The position numbers and the translations under genes are program-made. 64,000 nt of DNA, from contig CM034240.1 of the NCBI GenBank assembly GCA_019916065.1, positions 31,571,149-31,635,148 on the forward strand. The letters are read 5' to 3'. Of this stretch, positions 1 through 11,237 are shown in pieces (position 1 is the first letter of the stretch; each line of letters begins with the position of its first letter). The notes under the pieces are model-generated. The model was not told the origin of the DNA and did not search any database. It saw nothing but the letters and a program-made list of their open reading frames with translations. The DNA is from Vitellaria paradoxa. Lineage: Eukaryota > Streptophyta > Magnoliopsida > Ericales > Sapotaceae.

Positions 1-16
1 GCGACGCACATACAAT

Positions 17-423
17 TTTTATTATCATTATTTTCCTAATTATTGATATAAGAGATGCATTATTAAAAAAACCTTAGCACATGTGGTTTTTATTATTATT
101 ATTATTTTCCCTAATTGTTGATATAAGAGATGCTTAAGATGGTTTGGTCATGTTAGAAGAAGTCCAGTAGAGGCACCTGTTATAAGGTGTGAAAGTATGG
201 AGATTATCAGGAGTAGGAGAGGTAGAGGAAGACCCAAGAGAAGCTGGAAAGAAACCATTAAACATGACCTGACCTACCTAGATTTATCGGAGAACATGCT
301 CCTAAATAGATCTAATTGGCGTCGACAAATCCATATAGCCGACCCCACCTAATGGGAAAAAACTTGATTTGGTTTGGTTTGGTTGGTTGATATAAGAGAT
401 GCATTATTAAAAAAACCTTAGCA
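17..423. repeat. Short tandem duplication, second unit split by a LINE
   Basis: A ~71-bp unit (17-87) beginning with a T/A-rich run and ending in cttagcacatgtgg is followed by a second copy (88-133) that resumes at 403-423 after the LINE tail. Both copies contain tgatataagagatgc and a following cattattaaaaaaacc stretch. The arrangement shows that the duplication came before the LINE insertion. Confidence 0.7.
134..385 (+). mobile_element. 5'-truncated RTE-type non-LTR retrotransposon (LINE) tail
   Basis: Frame 134-352 is open for 72 codons and then stops. It reads LRWFGHVRRSPVEAP, then a basic RGRGRPKRSW stretch, then NWRRQIHIADPT. From memory this matches the C-terminal end of plant RTE-type LINE reverse transcriptase polyproteins. 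After the stop come ~30 bases ending in a TTTGG-type simple repeat, the usual kind of RTE 3' end. The fragment is bounded by a 17-bp target-site duplication, gttgatataagagatgc, at 117-133 and 386-402. Everything upstream of the last ~72 codons is missing, as expected from incomplete reverse transcription. The open frame and exact TSD suggest a fairly young insertion. Confidence 0.85.
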
Positions 424-1880
424 AGCAGAGGTTGCATTTTAAAGTTCAGAATTAAACACAATTAACGGGTATGAGTATAAAAAGTGTAGAATGTAAGGGA
501 TGTAAAAATGACTTTTTAGAATTATTCGAAGTCAAGTATTTATTTATTATGAATTTTCTAATTGTTTCTACTTTCGCCTTTTAAGCATATGAAGTGCAAA
601 AGTAAAATTTTAAAATTTCACAATATCAGTAATTTTCAATAGAGATATAAACACAATCTCACTTAATAATTATTTTACCAAAATTTTAAAAAATTAACAA
701 CTAAAAACATTACTATACTATCAAATCAATTAACAAAACAAAAAAAAAAAAAAAACACCATTTACACAATAGCATATTCATGCTGATTCAGAAAAATAAT
801 ACCATGGGGGAACATTTTTTTGGGGGGGGGGGGGGGGAAGCTAAGTACCTTGGGTTAACATTAGCATAGCTAAAGAGGCAAATCACGAGCCGTCGCCCTT
901 GGGATTCCCGTCGAAGTTCTTAGAGAGCTGTTTGGCAGTAACAATCCCAACCTTGAAGACCAGATCGTCATTGTTGGATCTCACATCGAAAATGGACCAC
1001 CACCGACAATCTTCCCAATTATATGCTCGGAGCAGGTGACGGGGTAGTTATTGGGTGGGGCTATGATTTTGCAAATGTTAGAAAAGTGGATGGTGAAGTA
1101 GTCTTATATGGCATTGAGGAGATGTTGCTGTTGATGAAAGGCAGGGTGTGAAGAGGAAATATGAAGGAGGAAAGAAAAAGAGGGGCTTGACCATATTTTG
1201 CTCGGATCATTGTTTGGAGTTGGGACCTATTTCGTACACGTAGATGGGTTGATTTTTGTTTGAGAGAGGGATATCGAAAAGTCAAGAGAGAGAAATGTCT
1301 CTTTTTTTTATCTCTGACTGTTTAAGTTAGTTTGCGTGTATCTCAACTAATCTCTGTAAAACTTAAATTTAACGATCAGATAAATCTCTAATAATTTTAA
1401 AGAAATTCGAACTAATAAATTTTCTTTTATACTATAGTATAAAAGAAATAAATAGAGAGAGAGAAAAAGAGAGAGAGAGATATGTGTCACATTGTACTTT
1501 TCTCATGAATCTTCTTCTATACTATAGTTAGATTATGATTTGAATTTTATAATTATCAATTTTTCGTAATTATGTTTAGGAGTATGGGTTAATATAGAAA
1601 TTATTACATGTTTAACAAATTTGTTGCATGATGACGTTGGTTATAAATTTTAAAAGAATTTATGTTAAATTAGTAGAATTTAATTTAGAACCCGCACAAA
1701 ATCTTTTTAGTTGAGTTAATGCTTGTAGTTTATAATTTAGAAACCCCACAAAAGAACTAAATAAATAAAGTAAGCTTGAAGCTTAAAATTATAAAATTAA
1801 TGAATTTAAACTTAGTGGAACAAATTAAGTCACAAAAGTTAATTAGTAATGAAGTTTATTAATTTAACTCATATTTTGAA
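424..1880. other. Unassigned AT-rich DNA with homopolymer tracts
   Basis: No complete gene is visible. There is an A tract near 740-755, a G16 run at 822-837 (G-quadruplex-capable), a GA-rich microsatellite near 1454-1480, and a decayed coding-like patch listed separately. Several short direct repeats such as tctatactatagt occur near 1427 and 1515. Nothing else could be assigned. Confidence 0.4.
885..1070 (-). pseudogene. Possible degraded host-gene 3' end, unrecognised
   Basis: On the minus strand two frames look protein-like. One ends in EHIIGKIVGGGPFSM and then stops near 985. The other reads FDVRSNNDDLVFKVGI and TAKQLSKNFDGNPKGDGS before a stop near 885. A single-base shift between them would join the two. 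The patch is less AT-rich than its surroundings. I do not recognise the family and do not assign a function. It could be a remnant of a cellular gene or a chance open stretch. The other minus-strand frame over 1061-1285 has no recognisable motif. Confidence 0.3.
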
Positions 1881-2439
1881 TGTTAAATTGATGGAAGGGA
1901 TTTTTGGTTGGATTTAAGAACCTCTTAATCGGGGCGAATTAGGTGGTTTAAAATTAACCAAGGTCCAAATAGATAATTCGAAATGCTTCCCCATAAGGTA
2001 CATACCTGACTAAATTATCCCAAACTGATCCTTAGAGCCCATCGAGGAGATTTTGCATGATTCCCTAGACTCCTACAAGGATGGAGATAATAACATATCC
2101 CATAATAAAGGGATAACCGTTATGAAATTTCCACTTATATAGTCTCAATCACGTATTCGAATTTTCGAGGATTATGTGATTCATATTCAAGTTGCCATTC
2201 AAGACAACTCCACTATGGGATGGCTATAAAAAGGTGATTTCATCAACTTCATGAGGTACATAATTTATTCTATACCAAAACTTTGCCAAAATTTCTATAG
2301 ACTTTATTTGCTAACTTAATCATTGGAGAGTTTTTGCTAGGCACCACAGCGGTATCTAATAGCGGTTTTCGTTAAATCCATTACAAAAGGAGAGTTGTAT
2401 GTGACTTGGGCGTGACCTACGAAATTCCTGCATTATCAA
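1881..2439 (+). repeat. 5' LTR of the Retand-like element
   Basis: It aligns with 31945-32559 from gatggaaggg onward, sharing for example taaccaaggtccaaatagat and tatagtctcaatcac. A TATA-like TATAAAAAGG lies at 2225-2234; the matching site in the 3' LTR is mutated. It is ~56 bp shorter than the 3' LTR because a segment near its 5' end is missing. It ends in ctgcattatca just before the PBS. Confidence 0.8.
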
Positions 2440-2440
2440 T

Positions 2441-2458
2441 TGGCATCGTCTATGAGAA
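2441..2458 (+). promoter_or_regulatory. Primer-binding site of the Retand-like element
   Basis: tggcatcgtctatgagaa begins two bases after the 5' LTR. It resembles the TGGCGCCGTCTGTGGGAA type used by Tat-lineage elements, with differences that are mostly C-to-T or G-to-A. Confidence 0.7.
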
Positions 2459-2479
2459 TGTTAGCTTTGTAATTTTCAT

Positions 2480-3760
2480 GGTCACATCCAGATCTGGTGC
2501 AACAACAAATAATCGACTGACAAATAATCATCCCCTACCAGTCCCAATGGATAACTAGAACAACGATAGGATGGCTACTGTTAAAAGGCAAATTATTGAG
2601 ATGATGGCGAATGTGTAAGCGCAAACGGCAAATGTGCAGACCTTGATTACCCAAGATCAAGTGCTGCTCCAATAGATCCCTGCCACCTCGGGAATCCAGC
2701 TAGCGGGGGTCCAAGCTACCAATAAAGAAAACAATAGGATGAACCACGCCGGAAGGGGCGAAGTAGTGAACCCGAAAGGTGGAGAAAACAGCTGTTTCGT
2801 TCCCCTATGCAACGAGGCAACAGAGGGGCGATCTAAACATGTCTTAGAGGGTGGCGACTAGATTCAGGCGCTACAAGCCCAAATGATAGAAGTTCTCATT
2901 GCTATGAAAACTCCTAATATAGTGAAGGATATAGTTAATAGGACGGGCTCACCCTTCACACAAGCAATTATGGATTGTCCACTACTGCTTAAGTTCAAGA
3001 TGCTTACACTTGATATCTTTGATAGTACCAAGGATCCAGTCGATCACTTAGAAACGTACAAGGCATTGATGCATCTATAAGCTGTTCTAGACAAAATCAT
3101 GTGACAATCCTTTCCTGTTACATTTAAGGGCTTTGCTATGATATGGATCAACAAAGTCAAGCCTGGCACTATTGGCAGTTTTACCTAGTTAAGCAAGCTC
3201 TTTATAGGGCACTTTATTGGCAGTCAGAGACAGCACAGACTAGCCACCCATCTCGTGACCATCAGACAGGAGAAAGACAAATCCTTAAGGGATTATGCCG
3301 CTAGATCCAATAAGACATTGCTTAAACTTGATGAGGCAAATAACAAAGTGGCAATTACGACTTTTTGAGTGGCCTCAAGTCCCCCAAGTTTATGGTATCA
3401 TTGGTGAAGAGACTTCCTGAAAATATGGCCAAGCTTATGCTTCGGGCTTAGAAGTACATTAATAGAGAGGATGCTATAAAGGCCAAAAGAGAACCCGAGG
3501 TTGGAGGCAATTCTCATTTAGAACAAAAAACACAGAATGATACGAGGGACAACCAGGAGTCTAAAACCCCCAAGGGATCTAGATTAGGAGATCGACATAG
3601 AGAAAGCAGGACCCGATATACCGAGCCTAGCCAAAACTTCACTTTCCTGATAACAAAACTAAAAAATGTTCTTTATGAGATCTAAGACGATCTAGCCTTG
3701 GGATGGCCTGAGAAAATGATGATGCCACCTAAGAAAACATCCTAAGCGAAGTAATGCAAG
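2480..3760 (+). pseudogene. gag: Decayed gag of the Retand-like element
   Basis: Gag forms the virus-like particle that packages element RNA in the cytoplasm. Readable pieces across frames include PFTQAIMDCPLLLKFKM, DSTKDPVDHLETYKALM (within 2883-3080), then WINKVKPGTIGSF, FIGHFIGSQRQHRLATHL and SLRDYAARSNK further on. These match the Tat-lineage capsid pattern KDPxDHLETYK ... GQRxxRPxxHLLxI. The frame is broken by stops (for example after LMHL at 3080) and by indels. A basic, polar region follows toward 3760. No zinc knuckle could be read with confidence. Non-functional. Confidence 0.75.
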
Positions 3761-4289
3761 GTTCACACAAACCACAGACATGACACGGAGGACTATTATG
3801 ATTTAAAAAGGCAAATAGAGGAGGTAACAAGACAAAGTAGGCTCGAAAGATTTGTCATTAATTGGAGGCAAGACAGACCACCCAAGTGAAGGAGCCCTGA
3901 CTGAAAGAGTCCCGATTGGGCTTAATAGAATCAATGGTCGATCAGAGAAATTAGGGTGATCAGTGGGAGATTTACAGCAGGGGTGAGTCATCCTCGGCCA
4001 GAAAGAAGTACACCAGGGAGGTTCGAAAAGGAAGAAAATCGATGGCAATCGAATAGCCAAATAAGAAATCTGGATGAAATCCTCGGCCATCACATTCACC
4101 GAGTAAGAAACAGCTAAGCTAAGCCAACCACACGACGACCCCTTTATCATTTCCTCCATCATCTTAAAATTCAACATTTTGAGGATATTGATCAATAGTG
4201 GAAGCTTGACAGATGTTCTATGCTAAAGGGCTTTTGAGAAAGTGCAGATTAGGAAAGAAAAGTTGCAACCAATTTTTTTCACCCTTGAT

Positions 4290-4600
4290 TGGGTTCACAG
4301 GGGATCAAGTTAACCCTTTAGGGTCAATAAGTCTACTAGTGACCCTAGGGGCAAAACCTTAGCAAGTAACGAAATTAGTAAATTTTCTGGTAGTGGACTG
4401 TCCCTTAGCTTACAATGCCATTCTAGGATGAACAACGTTAAACCAATTCAAGGCTGTCATAGCTACCCATCTTTTAACGGTTAAGTTCCCAACCAAGCAT
4501 GGTATTGGTTGCATCAAAGGAGATCAGAAAACAATAAGAGAATGCTATGTGGCATCTCTAAAAGGGGAAACTAGCAAAGAAATCTTAGTGGTAGAAGAGC
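4290..4600 (+). pseudogene. Decayed aspartic protease of the Retand-like element
   Basis: Readable sequence includes [33 protein letters not shown] and [20 protein letters not shown]. This is the C-terminal half of the Tat-type retropepsin domain (pattern F.VVD.PSAYNAILGRP ... KFPT..G.G...GDQ..ARECY). The protease would cut the Gag-Pol precursor. A stop follows AILG where an arginine codon is usual, and the catalytic Asp-Thr/Ser-Gly region upstream is not clearly readable. Confidence 0.7.
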
Positions 4601-4689
4601 TAGAAGTCAGAGTTGAAGAAGAAGTGAGAAGGGGAGAACTAGCTGATAAATTGGGGGAAGTTTGAGTCAAAAACTTGGAACAGAACAAA

Positions 4690-5900
4690 ACAGAACAATC
4701 AAAGTTGGAATAAGCATTCCTAAGAAACTAGGGCAAGAGTTGAAGGACTTCTTTAAACGCAATACCGATATTTTTGCCTGATCCCATGAAGACATGTCGA
4801 GCATTGACACCAGGGTAATGGCGCACCATCTCAATATTAAACCAGAGGTACGACCTGTGAAGTAAAAAAGATGGATTTTTGCCCCGAAACGAAATGAAGC
4901 AATAGTTGAGAAAATTGAGAAGTTGCTTAAGGCAAAGCTCATTAAAGAAGTACACTATAATTGTAGTGATGGTGTAGACATCAAACGACAAATGGAAGAT
5001 GTGTGTCGATGTCACTGATTTAAACAAAGCATGCCCCAAAGATAGCTTTTTCCTACTTGCAGTTGACATGCTAGTCAACTAAATGGTAGGACATGAGGCA
5101 CTTTCTTTTATGGATGCTTTTTCTGGCTATGATCAAATTAAAATGGCTAAGTAGTACTGGGATCACATTGCCTTCATTGCCGATAGAGTGTTATATTGCT
5201 ATAAGGTCATGCCCTTCGGCCTCAAAAATGCGAGAACAACTTATCAGAGACTGGTCAATCGAATGTTTCAATCCTAGATTGGTAGAAACATGGGGGTATA
5301 TGTGGATGACATGCTAGTTAAGAGCAAACGAACCTCCAGCCACCTCTAAGACTTAAAGGAGACTTTCAACACTCTGAAAAGATACAAGAGGAAACTCAAA
5401 CCCAGTAAAGTGTGCATTTGACATAGCCTCAAGAGACTTCCTCGGCTTTATGGCGTGGAATAGAGGGATAGAGGTCAATCTCGAGGAGGCTAAAGCTATG
5501 CTCAATATACAAGCCCCATGGATGACTAAAGAAGTTCAAAAATTGGCAAAGAGAGTAGAGGCCCTTAACAGGTTCATCTCGCGCTCCACTGACAAATGCC
5601 TCACTTTTTTCAAGGTTTTCAAAAAAGCATTCGAATGGAAGAGAGAGTGTGAAGGAGCCTTTCAGCAACTTAAATAGTACCTAGGATCAGTTCCTTTGCT
5701 CAGTCGAACCACCCCAAGAGAAGGGCTCTATCTCTATCTTGTGGTGTCAACAACAGAAGTAAACTTAACATTGATCAGAGAATACGAAGGAGTACTAAAA
5801 CCAGTGTACTACACTAATAAAGCCCTCAGGAGAGCGAAGATGAGATACCCAAAGATGGAGTTATTAGCATTCGCTCTGATAATAGTAGCCTGAAGACTTA
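4690..5900 (+). pseudogene. pol: Decayed reverse transcriptase and RNase H of the Retand-like element
   Basis: RT copies element RNA into DNA and RNase H removes the RNA strand. Motifs in order: MAHHLNIKPEVRPV and RRW-like text (from 4817), KLLKAKLIKEV, SFMDAFSGYDQIKMA (from ~5106), KVMPFGLKNART (from ~5203), and YVDDMLVKSK at 5298-5327, in which the catalytic YVDD is intact. Thumb and connection follow: RFISRSTDKCLTFFK and FEWKRECEGAFQQLK (5450-5677). RNase H text is GLYLYLVVSTTEV, YYTNKALRRAKMRYPKMELLAFAL (5696-5893). The pieces sit in different frames separated by stops, several of the tag type expected from decay of cag/tgg codons. Confidence 0.85.
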
Positions 5901-6117
5901 AAGCCTATTTCTAAGCGCACAAATTATGGTCTTAATAAACCACTTATTGAAGAATGTCCCACATAAACCCGAGACCTCTTGGAGGTTGGTGAAATGGTCG
6001 GTCGAGCTGAGTCAGTTTAACAAACAGCACCGATTGAGACTCACAATAAAAGAACAAGCCTTTGCAAATTTCATTACAGAGTTTACAACCTACCCGAGCA
6101 CCCCGTCAAATGACATC

Positions 6118-6560
6118 GAGGAGCAATCCATGTGGATTCTAAACGTGGACAGCTCCTCTACTCAAAACTTTAATAGAGCAGGAATTGTCCTCTTAACTCC
6201 AGAAGGTTGCAAGATTGCCTGCGCACTGCGCTTCACTTTCCCATCAAATAATGTTGCAATGTACGAAAACTTACTTGCTGGACTTCAGATAGCTCAAAAA
6301 ATGAGGGCAAAGCAGGTGATAGTGTGCAATGACTCTCAACTAGTCATATAGCAAGTCAAGAGAGAGAGTATGAGGCCAAAGGGGAATATATGGTTAAATA
6401 TTGTAAAATGGCAAAAGACCTCACCAGTTAATTCTCTAAAGTAGTATTAGAAAGAGTGTCGAGACTACAAAATGAAAAAGAAGACGTCCTGGCCAGAATC
6501 ACTTCCTTAGGAAAGGCAAGTCCAGACGTGCTGATTGAGGTATTGGCTTCTCAGAGTATC
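6118..6560 (+). pseudogene. Second, archaeal-type RNase H (aRNH) of the Retand-like element
   Basis: Open for most of 5926-6351, it reads WILNVDSSSTQNFNRAGIVL, then a CALRFTFPSNNVAMYENLLAG helix, then VIVCNDSQLVI before a stop. The pattern W.L.VDGSS...GAG..L ... ALRF.F..TNN.AEYEAL..GL ... V.SDSQLVV is the extra RNase H known from Tat-lineage elements. The first Asp (VD), the Glu (YE) and the Asp in NDSQ are present, so the catalytic set is still visible. Downstream text (from ~6362) continues as a decayed spacer toward integrase. Confidence 0.8.
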
Positions 6561-6699
6561 TGAACTCGAGAAGTAAACCAAGTTACCATGGAGCCCTCAT
6601 GGGCCAAACCAATTAGAGACTATCTCAAGAAGGGGGCACTCCCAGAAGATCAAAACGAAGTAAGAAGAGTCCAGTACAAATCCGGTTGATATCTCTTAA

Positions 6700-7815
6700 T
6701 GAATGGAGTCCTTCACTAAAAGGGATATACTCTGCCATTACTCATGTGGGCAACAGAAGAGGAGGAAGACTACATCTTGAGAGAAGTTTATGAAAGCATC
6801 TGTGAAAACCATTCCAAAGAAAGAACCTTCGCGAAAAAAATCCTAAAAGCCTACTACCGACTGACCATGGAAAAGGACACTTAGGACTTTGTGAGAAAAT
6901 GTGATAAGTGCTAGAGATTCACAATCATCTCGCGATTACCATTGCATGAGCTAACACCAATCCCTAGCCCATGGCCCTTCGTCCAGTAGAGGATCGACAT
7001 TGTGGGCCCATTTTCGTTAGGTAGGGGCAAATGAAGTTTGCAGTGGTAATAATTGATTACTTCATTAAATGGTGGAAGGAGAAACACTACTTAGCATAAC
7101 CAAGAAGAACATGAGGAAGTCCTGTGGCAGAACATAGTATGCCAATTTGGAATTCCAAGGGTTATAGTTAATGATAATGGAAAGCAGTTCAAAGGCAGGT
7201 AGTTCAACGAACTTTGTGAAGGCTTAGGGATCAACCACTGTTACTCCTCGCTCGAGCATCCACAAGCCAATGGCCAAATAGAAGTGATGAACACCCTTCT
7301 CAAGATCATCAAGACCAAGCTAAAAAAGGCCAAAGGTTTATGGGCGGATGAACTTCTTAACATCTTATAGGCATACAAAATGACTAAAAAGGTATCAGCT
7401 GGCCAAACTCCCTTCTCTTTTACATTCAGTGCAGAAGTAATGATCCATATTGAGATAGGCCTCTCAAGTCCAAGGACAAGGCATTTTAACTAAGAAGAAA
7501 ATCTTGATGCAATGTGCATAGAGCTAGATTTGCTAGAGGAAAAAAGGCTACAAACAATAGTCAAAGTAACCTCTTACAAGCCAAAGATACGTCAATACTA
7601 TAACATGAGGATGAGGCTAAAAGAATTCAAAGTGGGAGACCTGGTACTAAAAATGGTCAACCAGTCCACCAGAGACGCTAGAGATGGAAAGTTGGGACCA
7701 AACTAGGAAGGACCCTATGAGATAATCGGATGCACCATAAAGGGGACCCACTGGCTAAAAGACTCTAATGATAAGAAACTACACCACCCATAGCATACTG
7801 AGCACCTCAAGAAGC
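6700..7815 (+). pseudogene. Decayed integrase of the Retand-like element
   Basis: Integrase inserts the DNA copy into the chromosome. The zinc-binding N-terminal part is readable around ENHSKERTFAKKILKAYY and FVRKCDKC. The catalytic core shows RIDIVGPFSLGRG (first Asp, near 6990), VIVNDNGKQFKGR (second Asp, near 7170) and HPQANGQIEVMNTLLK (Glu, near 7270), a recognisable DD35E triad. The C-terminal part reads YYNMRMRLKEFKVGDLVL and HTEHLKKH. The final stop is near 7815. Many in-frame stops, including one where tag replaces the usual Gln or Trp codon, make it a pseudogene. Confidence 0.85.
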
Positions 7816-8987
7816 ACTAAGTGTAAAACCAAGAGGGGATTTTTTTCTTACATTGTTAATAAAAACTCAAATACTTGTCTTTTTCTTTTACGAACTATGT
7901 TTAAGTATCATTACTCATCTCACAAAACCGATCAAGCGATGGCAATGCTACTCGGTTCACGAAATCAAGCATGCCTAGAATTGCTCAGGTGGCCAAAAGC
8001 TAAAAAATGGCTAAGTAACCGTGCTCGGCTCAAAAAGTTGATCAAGTAACGACAAGGTTGCTCGGTTCACAAGATTGAGCATGCTTAGAATGGCTCATGT
8101 GGCTAAAAGATAAAAAATAAATAAGTAACCCTACTCGACTCATGAGGCTAATCAAACTCAACAAGGATGCTCGGCTCACAAGACTAAGCATGCTTAGAAT
8201 GGCTCACACAGCCAAAAGCAAATAATGGCTAAGTAACCCTGATCAGGCTCATGAGGTTGACTAGGCTTGACAAAGCTGCACGGTTCATGAAACCGGCACA
8301 CCTAGAATGGATCACGTGGCCAAAAGCTAAAAATTGGCTAAGTAACCCTGCTCGGCTCAAGAGACTGACCACGGTCAAGAAGGCTGCTCAGTTCACGAGA
8401 CTGAGCACGCCAGAATGGCTCGCGTGGCCAAAAGTTAAAAACTAGCTAAGTAATCCTGCATAGCTTATAAGACCGACTAGGGACTGAGTACACCCAGAAT
8501 GGCTCACATGGTCAAAAGCTAAAAACTGGCTAAGTAACCCTGCTCGGCTCATGAGGCCAACCAGGCTTGACAAGGCTACTTGATTCACGAGACTGAGCAT
8601 GCCCAAAATAGCTCACCTGTTCGAAAGCCAAAATATGGCTAACTAACCCTACTTGACTCACAAGGCTAACCAGGCTTGATAAGGCTACTCGGTTCACGAG
8701 ACTGAGCACACCTAAAACGGCTCACTTGGACAAAAGCTTAAAAAATGCCTATATAATCATGCTCAGCTCACAAAGCCGACCAAGCATAACAAGGCTACTC
8801 AGTCCACGAGACCGAGCATACCTAAAATGACTCAAAGAACAAAGCCACATAATGGCCAACTAATCTTTCTCAGCTCATAAGGCCAAATAGGAATGATAAG
8901 ACTACTCGGATCATGAGATCGAGCATACTCAAATCATCTCCCTAGGGTAAGCAAGCGACAGCATGATTGCTTGGCTTATAAGATCGA
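7816..8987 (+). repeat. ~109-bp tandem repeat downstream of Retand pol
   Basis: After a ~100-bp spacer, about nine imperfect copies of a ~109-bp unit run to the Tekay insertion point. Anchor ggctaagtaacc occurs near 8009, 8117, 8226, 8336, 8443, 8528, 8637 and 8745, with one short unit of ~85 bp. Each unit has two related sub-motifs, ctcggctcatgaggccgac and ctcggttcacgagaccgag, the second able to fold as a CTCGGT/ACCGAG stem. A remnant, attgagcacatccaaaatag, resumes at 28957 beyond the inserted element. Such arrays between pol and the 3' LTR are known in Tat-lineage elements. Confidence 0.85.
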
Positions 8988-9258
8988 TGTAATAACCCAA
9001 ATTTGCATATTAAGATGAATTAGAGATTGTTAATGAGTTTAGTACAAAGTAGATTGTTAAATCGATTAATGAAATGTATTAGGAATTTAAATTGTTGATT
9101 TTTAACAAATTTAGGATGAAATGGTGTGTTAAATTGATCAATGTGAGTCATTAGGAAAGTAGTCAGCTAAAGTTTTGAGGAAAAAGAAACTTAATTTCTG
9201 GACTTAGCCATTTTTGGCACGAAAATGGAACTAAGGAGTGCCCCTGCACCTTGTGGGG

Positions 9259-11237
9259 TGACCGACCCTGAAATGTGTTTGGGTTCTACCTCTCAAGTGC
9301 AAAAGGGTGGTCGTAGTCTTACTCGGTGAGAACCGAGGTCATCTCCATAGGGAGGGTTATGTTAAAAGACACTAGACTTGCTCTCTTAGTTAGTGGGTGA
9401 ACCTAACTTAACCTAAGCTAAATTTAGATTATGGAAGTGCTTAGATATGGGTTCGATTGAGGATGGTGGAGTGAAGGAATTAAACTAAAGCAAAGGTATT
9501 AGAAATAATATTAACTAAAACAATCTTGACTACAATCCAAATCCGGTATTGGGGTGGTAATGGTTTTCTCAAATACATTAATAACTCAACTCAACAAATG
9601 CACATATGTTGTTGTGTCAGAAGATGTTCTTTAAAATATGATTTGTGGAAATCTCAAAGTAAGTAGAGGCTTTTGAAAGTAGTTTCAGGTTCACCAGGAC
9701 ATTGAATCAAACACCTAGTGTGCACAAATGCAACCGAGCTTTGATTGTAACACAGGTGAACCGATTTCATAGAAAAGCCTATATTTTGGTTTTACAAAAT
9801 AAATTCTAAGTCACCGAGCGATTGAATTGATATGCGCGAGTGTGAACTCATAACCAAGTGAAAATTGTAACATGGGTAACTTGATTTCATAAGAAAACCT
9901 ACTTGGGTTTTGGAAAATAAGAGTCTAACTCACCGGGACATTGAACTGAACACTTGGTGTGCACAAGTGAAAACTTAACCGAGCTACGGTTGTAACACGG
10001 GTGGTAGGTTTCGTTAGAACGCTAGCTTCACCAAGAGATTTCAATTGAAAGTCATGAAAATTATTTTCGTGAAAACCATTTACATTCGATTAAACCATAA
10101 CTAACCCCAATACTTTCAATGGCTCGAAGCCAAGAATAAAACTAACCTACGAGCATAATGAAAATCTAAACTAACAACAAACAATAATATATTAAAGAAG
10201 AACAAGTGCGAGGAAAAGTAAATCAACACAATGACGAAATAAAACGAACAAAGAAAGTGTGTTGAAATTAAACTTACGAGTATTGAAGTACAACCAATCC
10301 AAAAATGAAGACTTGAAAGCTTAAACCGTAACCTTAATCTAAACTAAACTAAGAAAAGAGAGAGAAGGAAGAAAAGAGGGAAAAAAAAAACTTATTTGAT
10401 AAGATCTGACATGCCCAAATTTATAGACAACAAAATTTTAAGGGCAAAAGAGTCAATTCAAATATTAAAGTTAGCTGAAAAGTTCAACTCGCCGAACAGA
10501 GGGGCACCCATGATGGATGTAGGGTGCCCATGGTTGGCGTGTTCCCAACTGTTTGATGAATTTCGCCTGAGAGTCGACTTTCCCACACAAATTAGCTCTC
10601 GGTGGGTGCCCATTTGATGAATAGTGGGGCGCCTATGACACTTGTGGGGTGCCCATGGTCAAGGTGGGGCGCCCATCTACAACCACAGTGAATAGTTCTT
10701 CTTTGACAGCTTTCTGTCCCTCACTTCCAATGCGATTTTGACCCCCGAGATGATCGATTTGGGCTTTGGCTAAAACACGAAAGTCGTAGCCCTTCAAGTC
10801 TTGTTTCTAACCCAAAAAGAATTGCACCACTTGGAGTTGTGACGAAAAAGTTATGGTTGGAAAATTGAGAGGGTGTTGAGCTGGAACTTCAACCGCACAC
10901 CACTTCAACCATTTTGAACTTTGAACCATTTCCTTTTGCTTGGCAGCCATGGTAGTCGATCTTATGCCTTGGGATGGCTCTTGGGAAGTTGAAGAAGTAT
11001 TGGGAGTCTTTGGACGTTTCTTGCACTTTCTTTATTCTAGCTTGCCTTGGCTCCTCCTCACATGCAACCTTGGTGTTATTTAGGCCAAAAGCTCCAAGTT
11101 ATATTACCTAAAAACACACAAACAAAAATAATGCATGGAAATGATATAATTAAGCTAATACCTCGCCATTAACAAGCATAAATGCGTAATTAGCTTACAC
11201 AAAGGATATAGAATTGTATGATATTGTAAGCTAATCA
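9259..11237 (-). repeat. 3' LTR (minus orientation) of the Athila derivative
   Basis: Length ~1979 bp. It contains three imperfect ~120-bp tandem units (9691-9810, 9811-9929, 9930-~10028, each starting tcacc), a cluster of gg(g/c)(c/t)(g/a)cccat boxes at 10500-10680, and at 10700-10920 the module shared with copia and solo LTRs elsewhere in the window. Confidence 0.9.

Noticed and set aside
3803..5078. Minus-strand frames of 91-130 codons across 3803-4195 and 4667-5078
   Set aside because: They lie antisense to recognisable gag-pol remnants of the Retand-like element and have no domain of their own.
8009..8987. CRISPR-like array
   Set aside because: The ~109-bp units are near-contiguous tandem repeats with no unique spacers, inside a plant retroelement.
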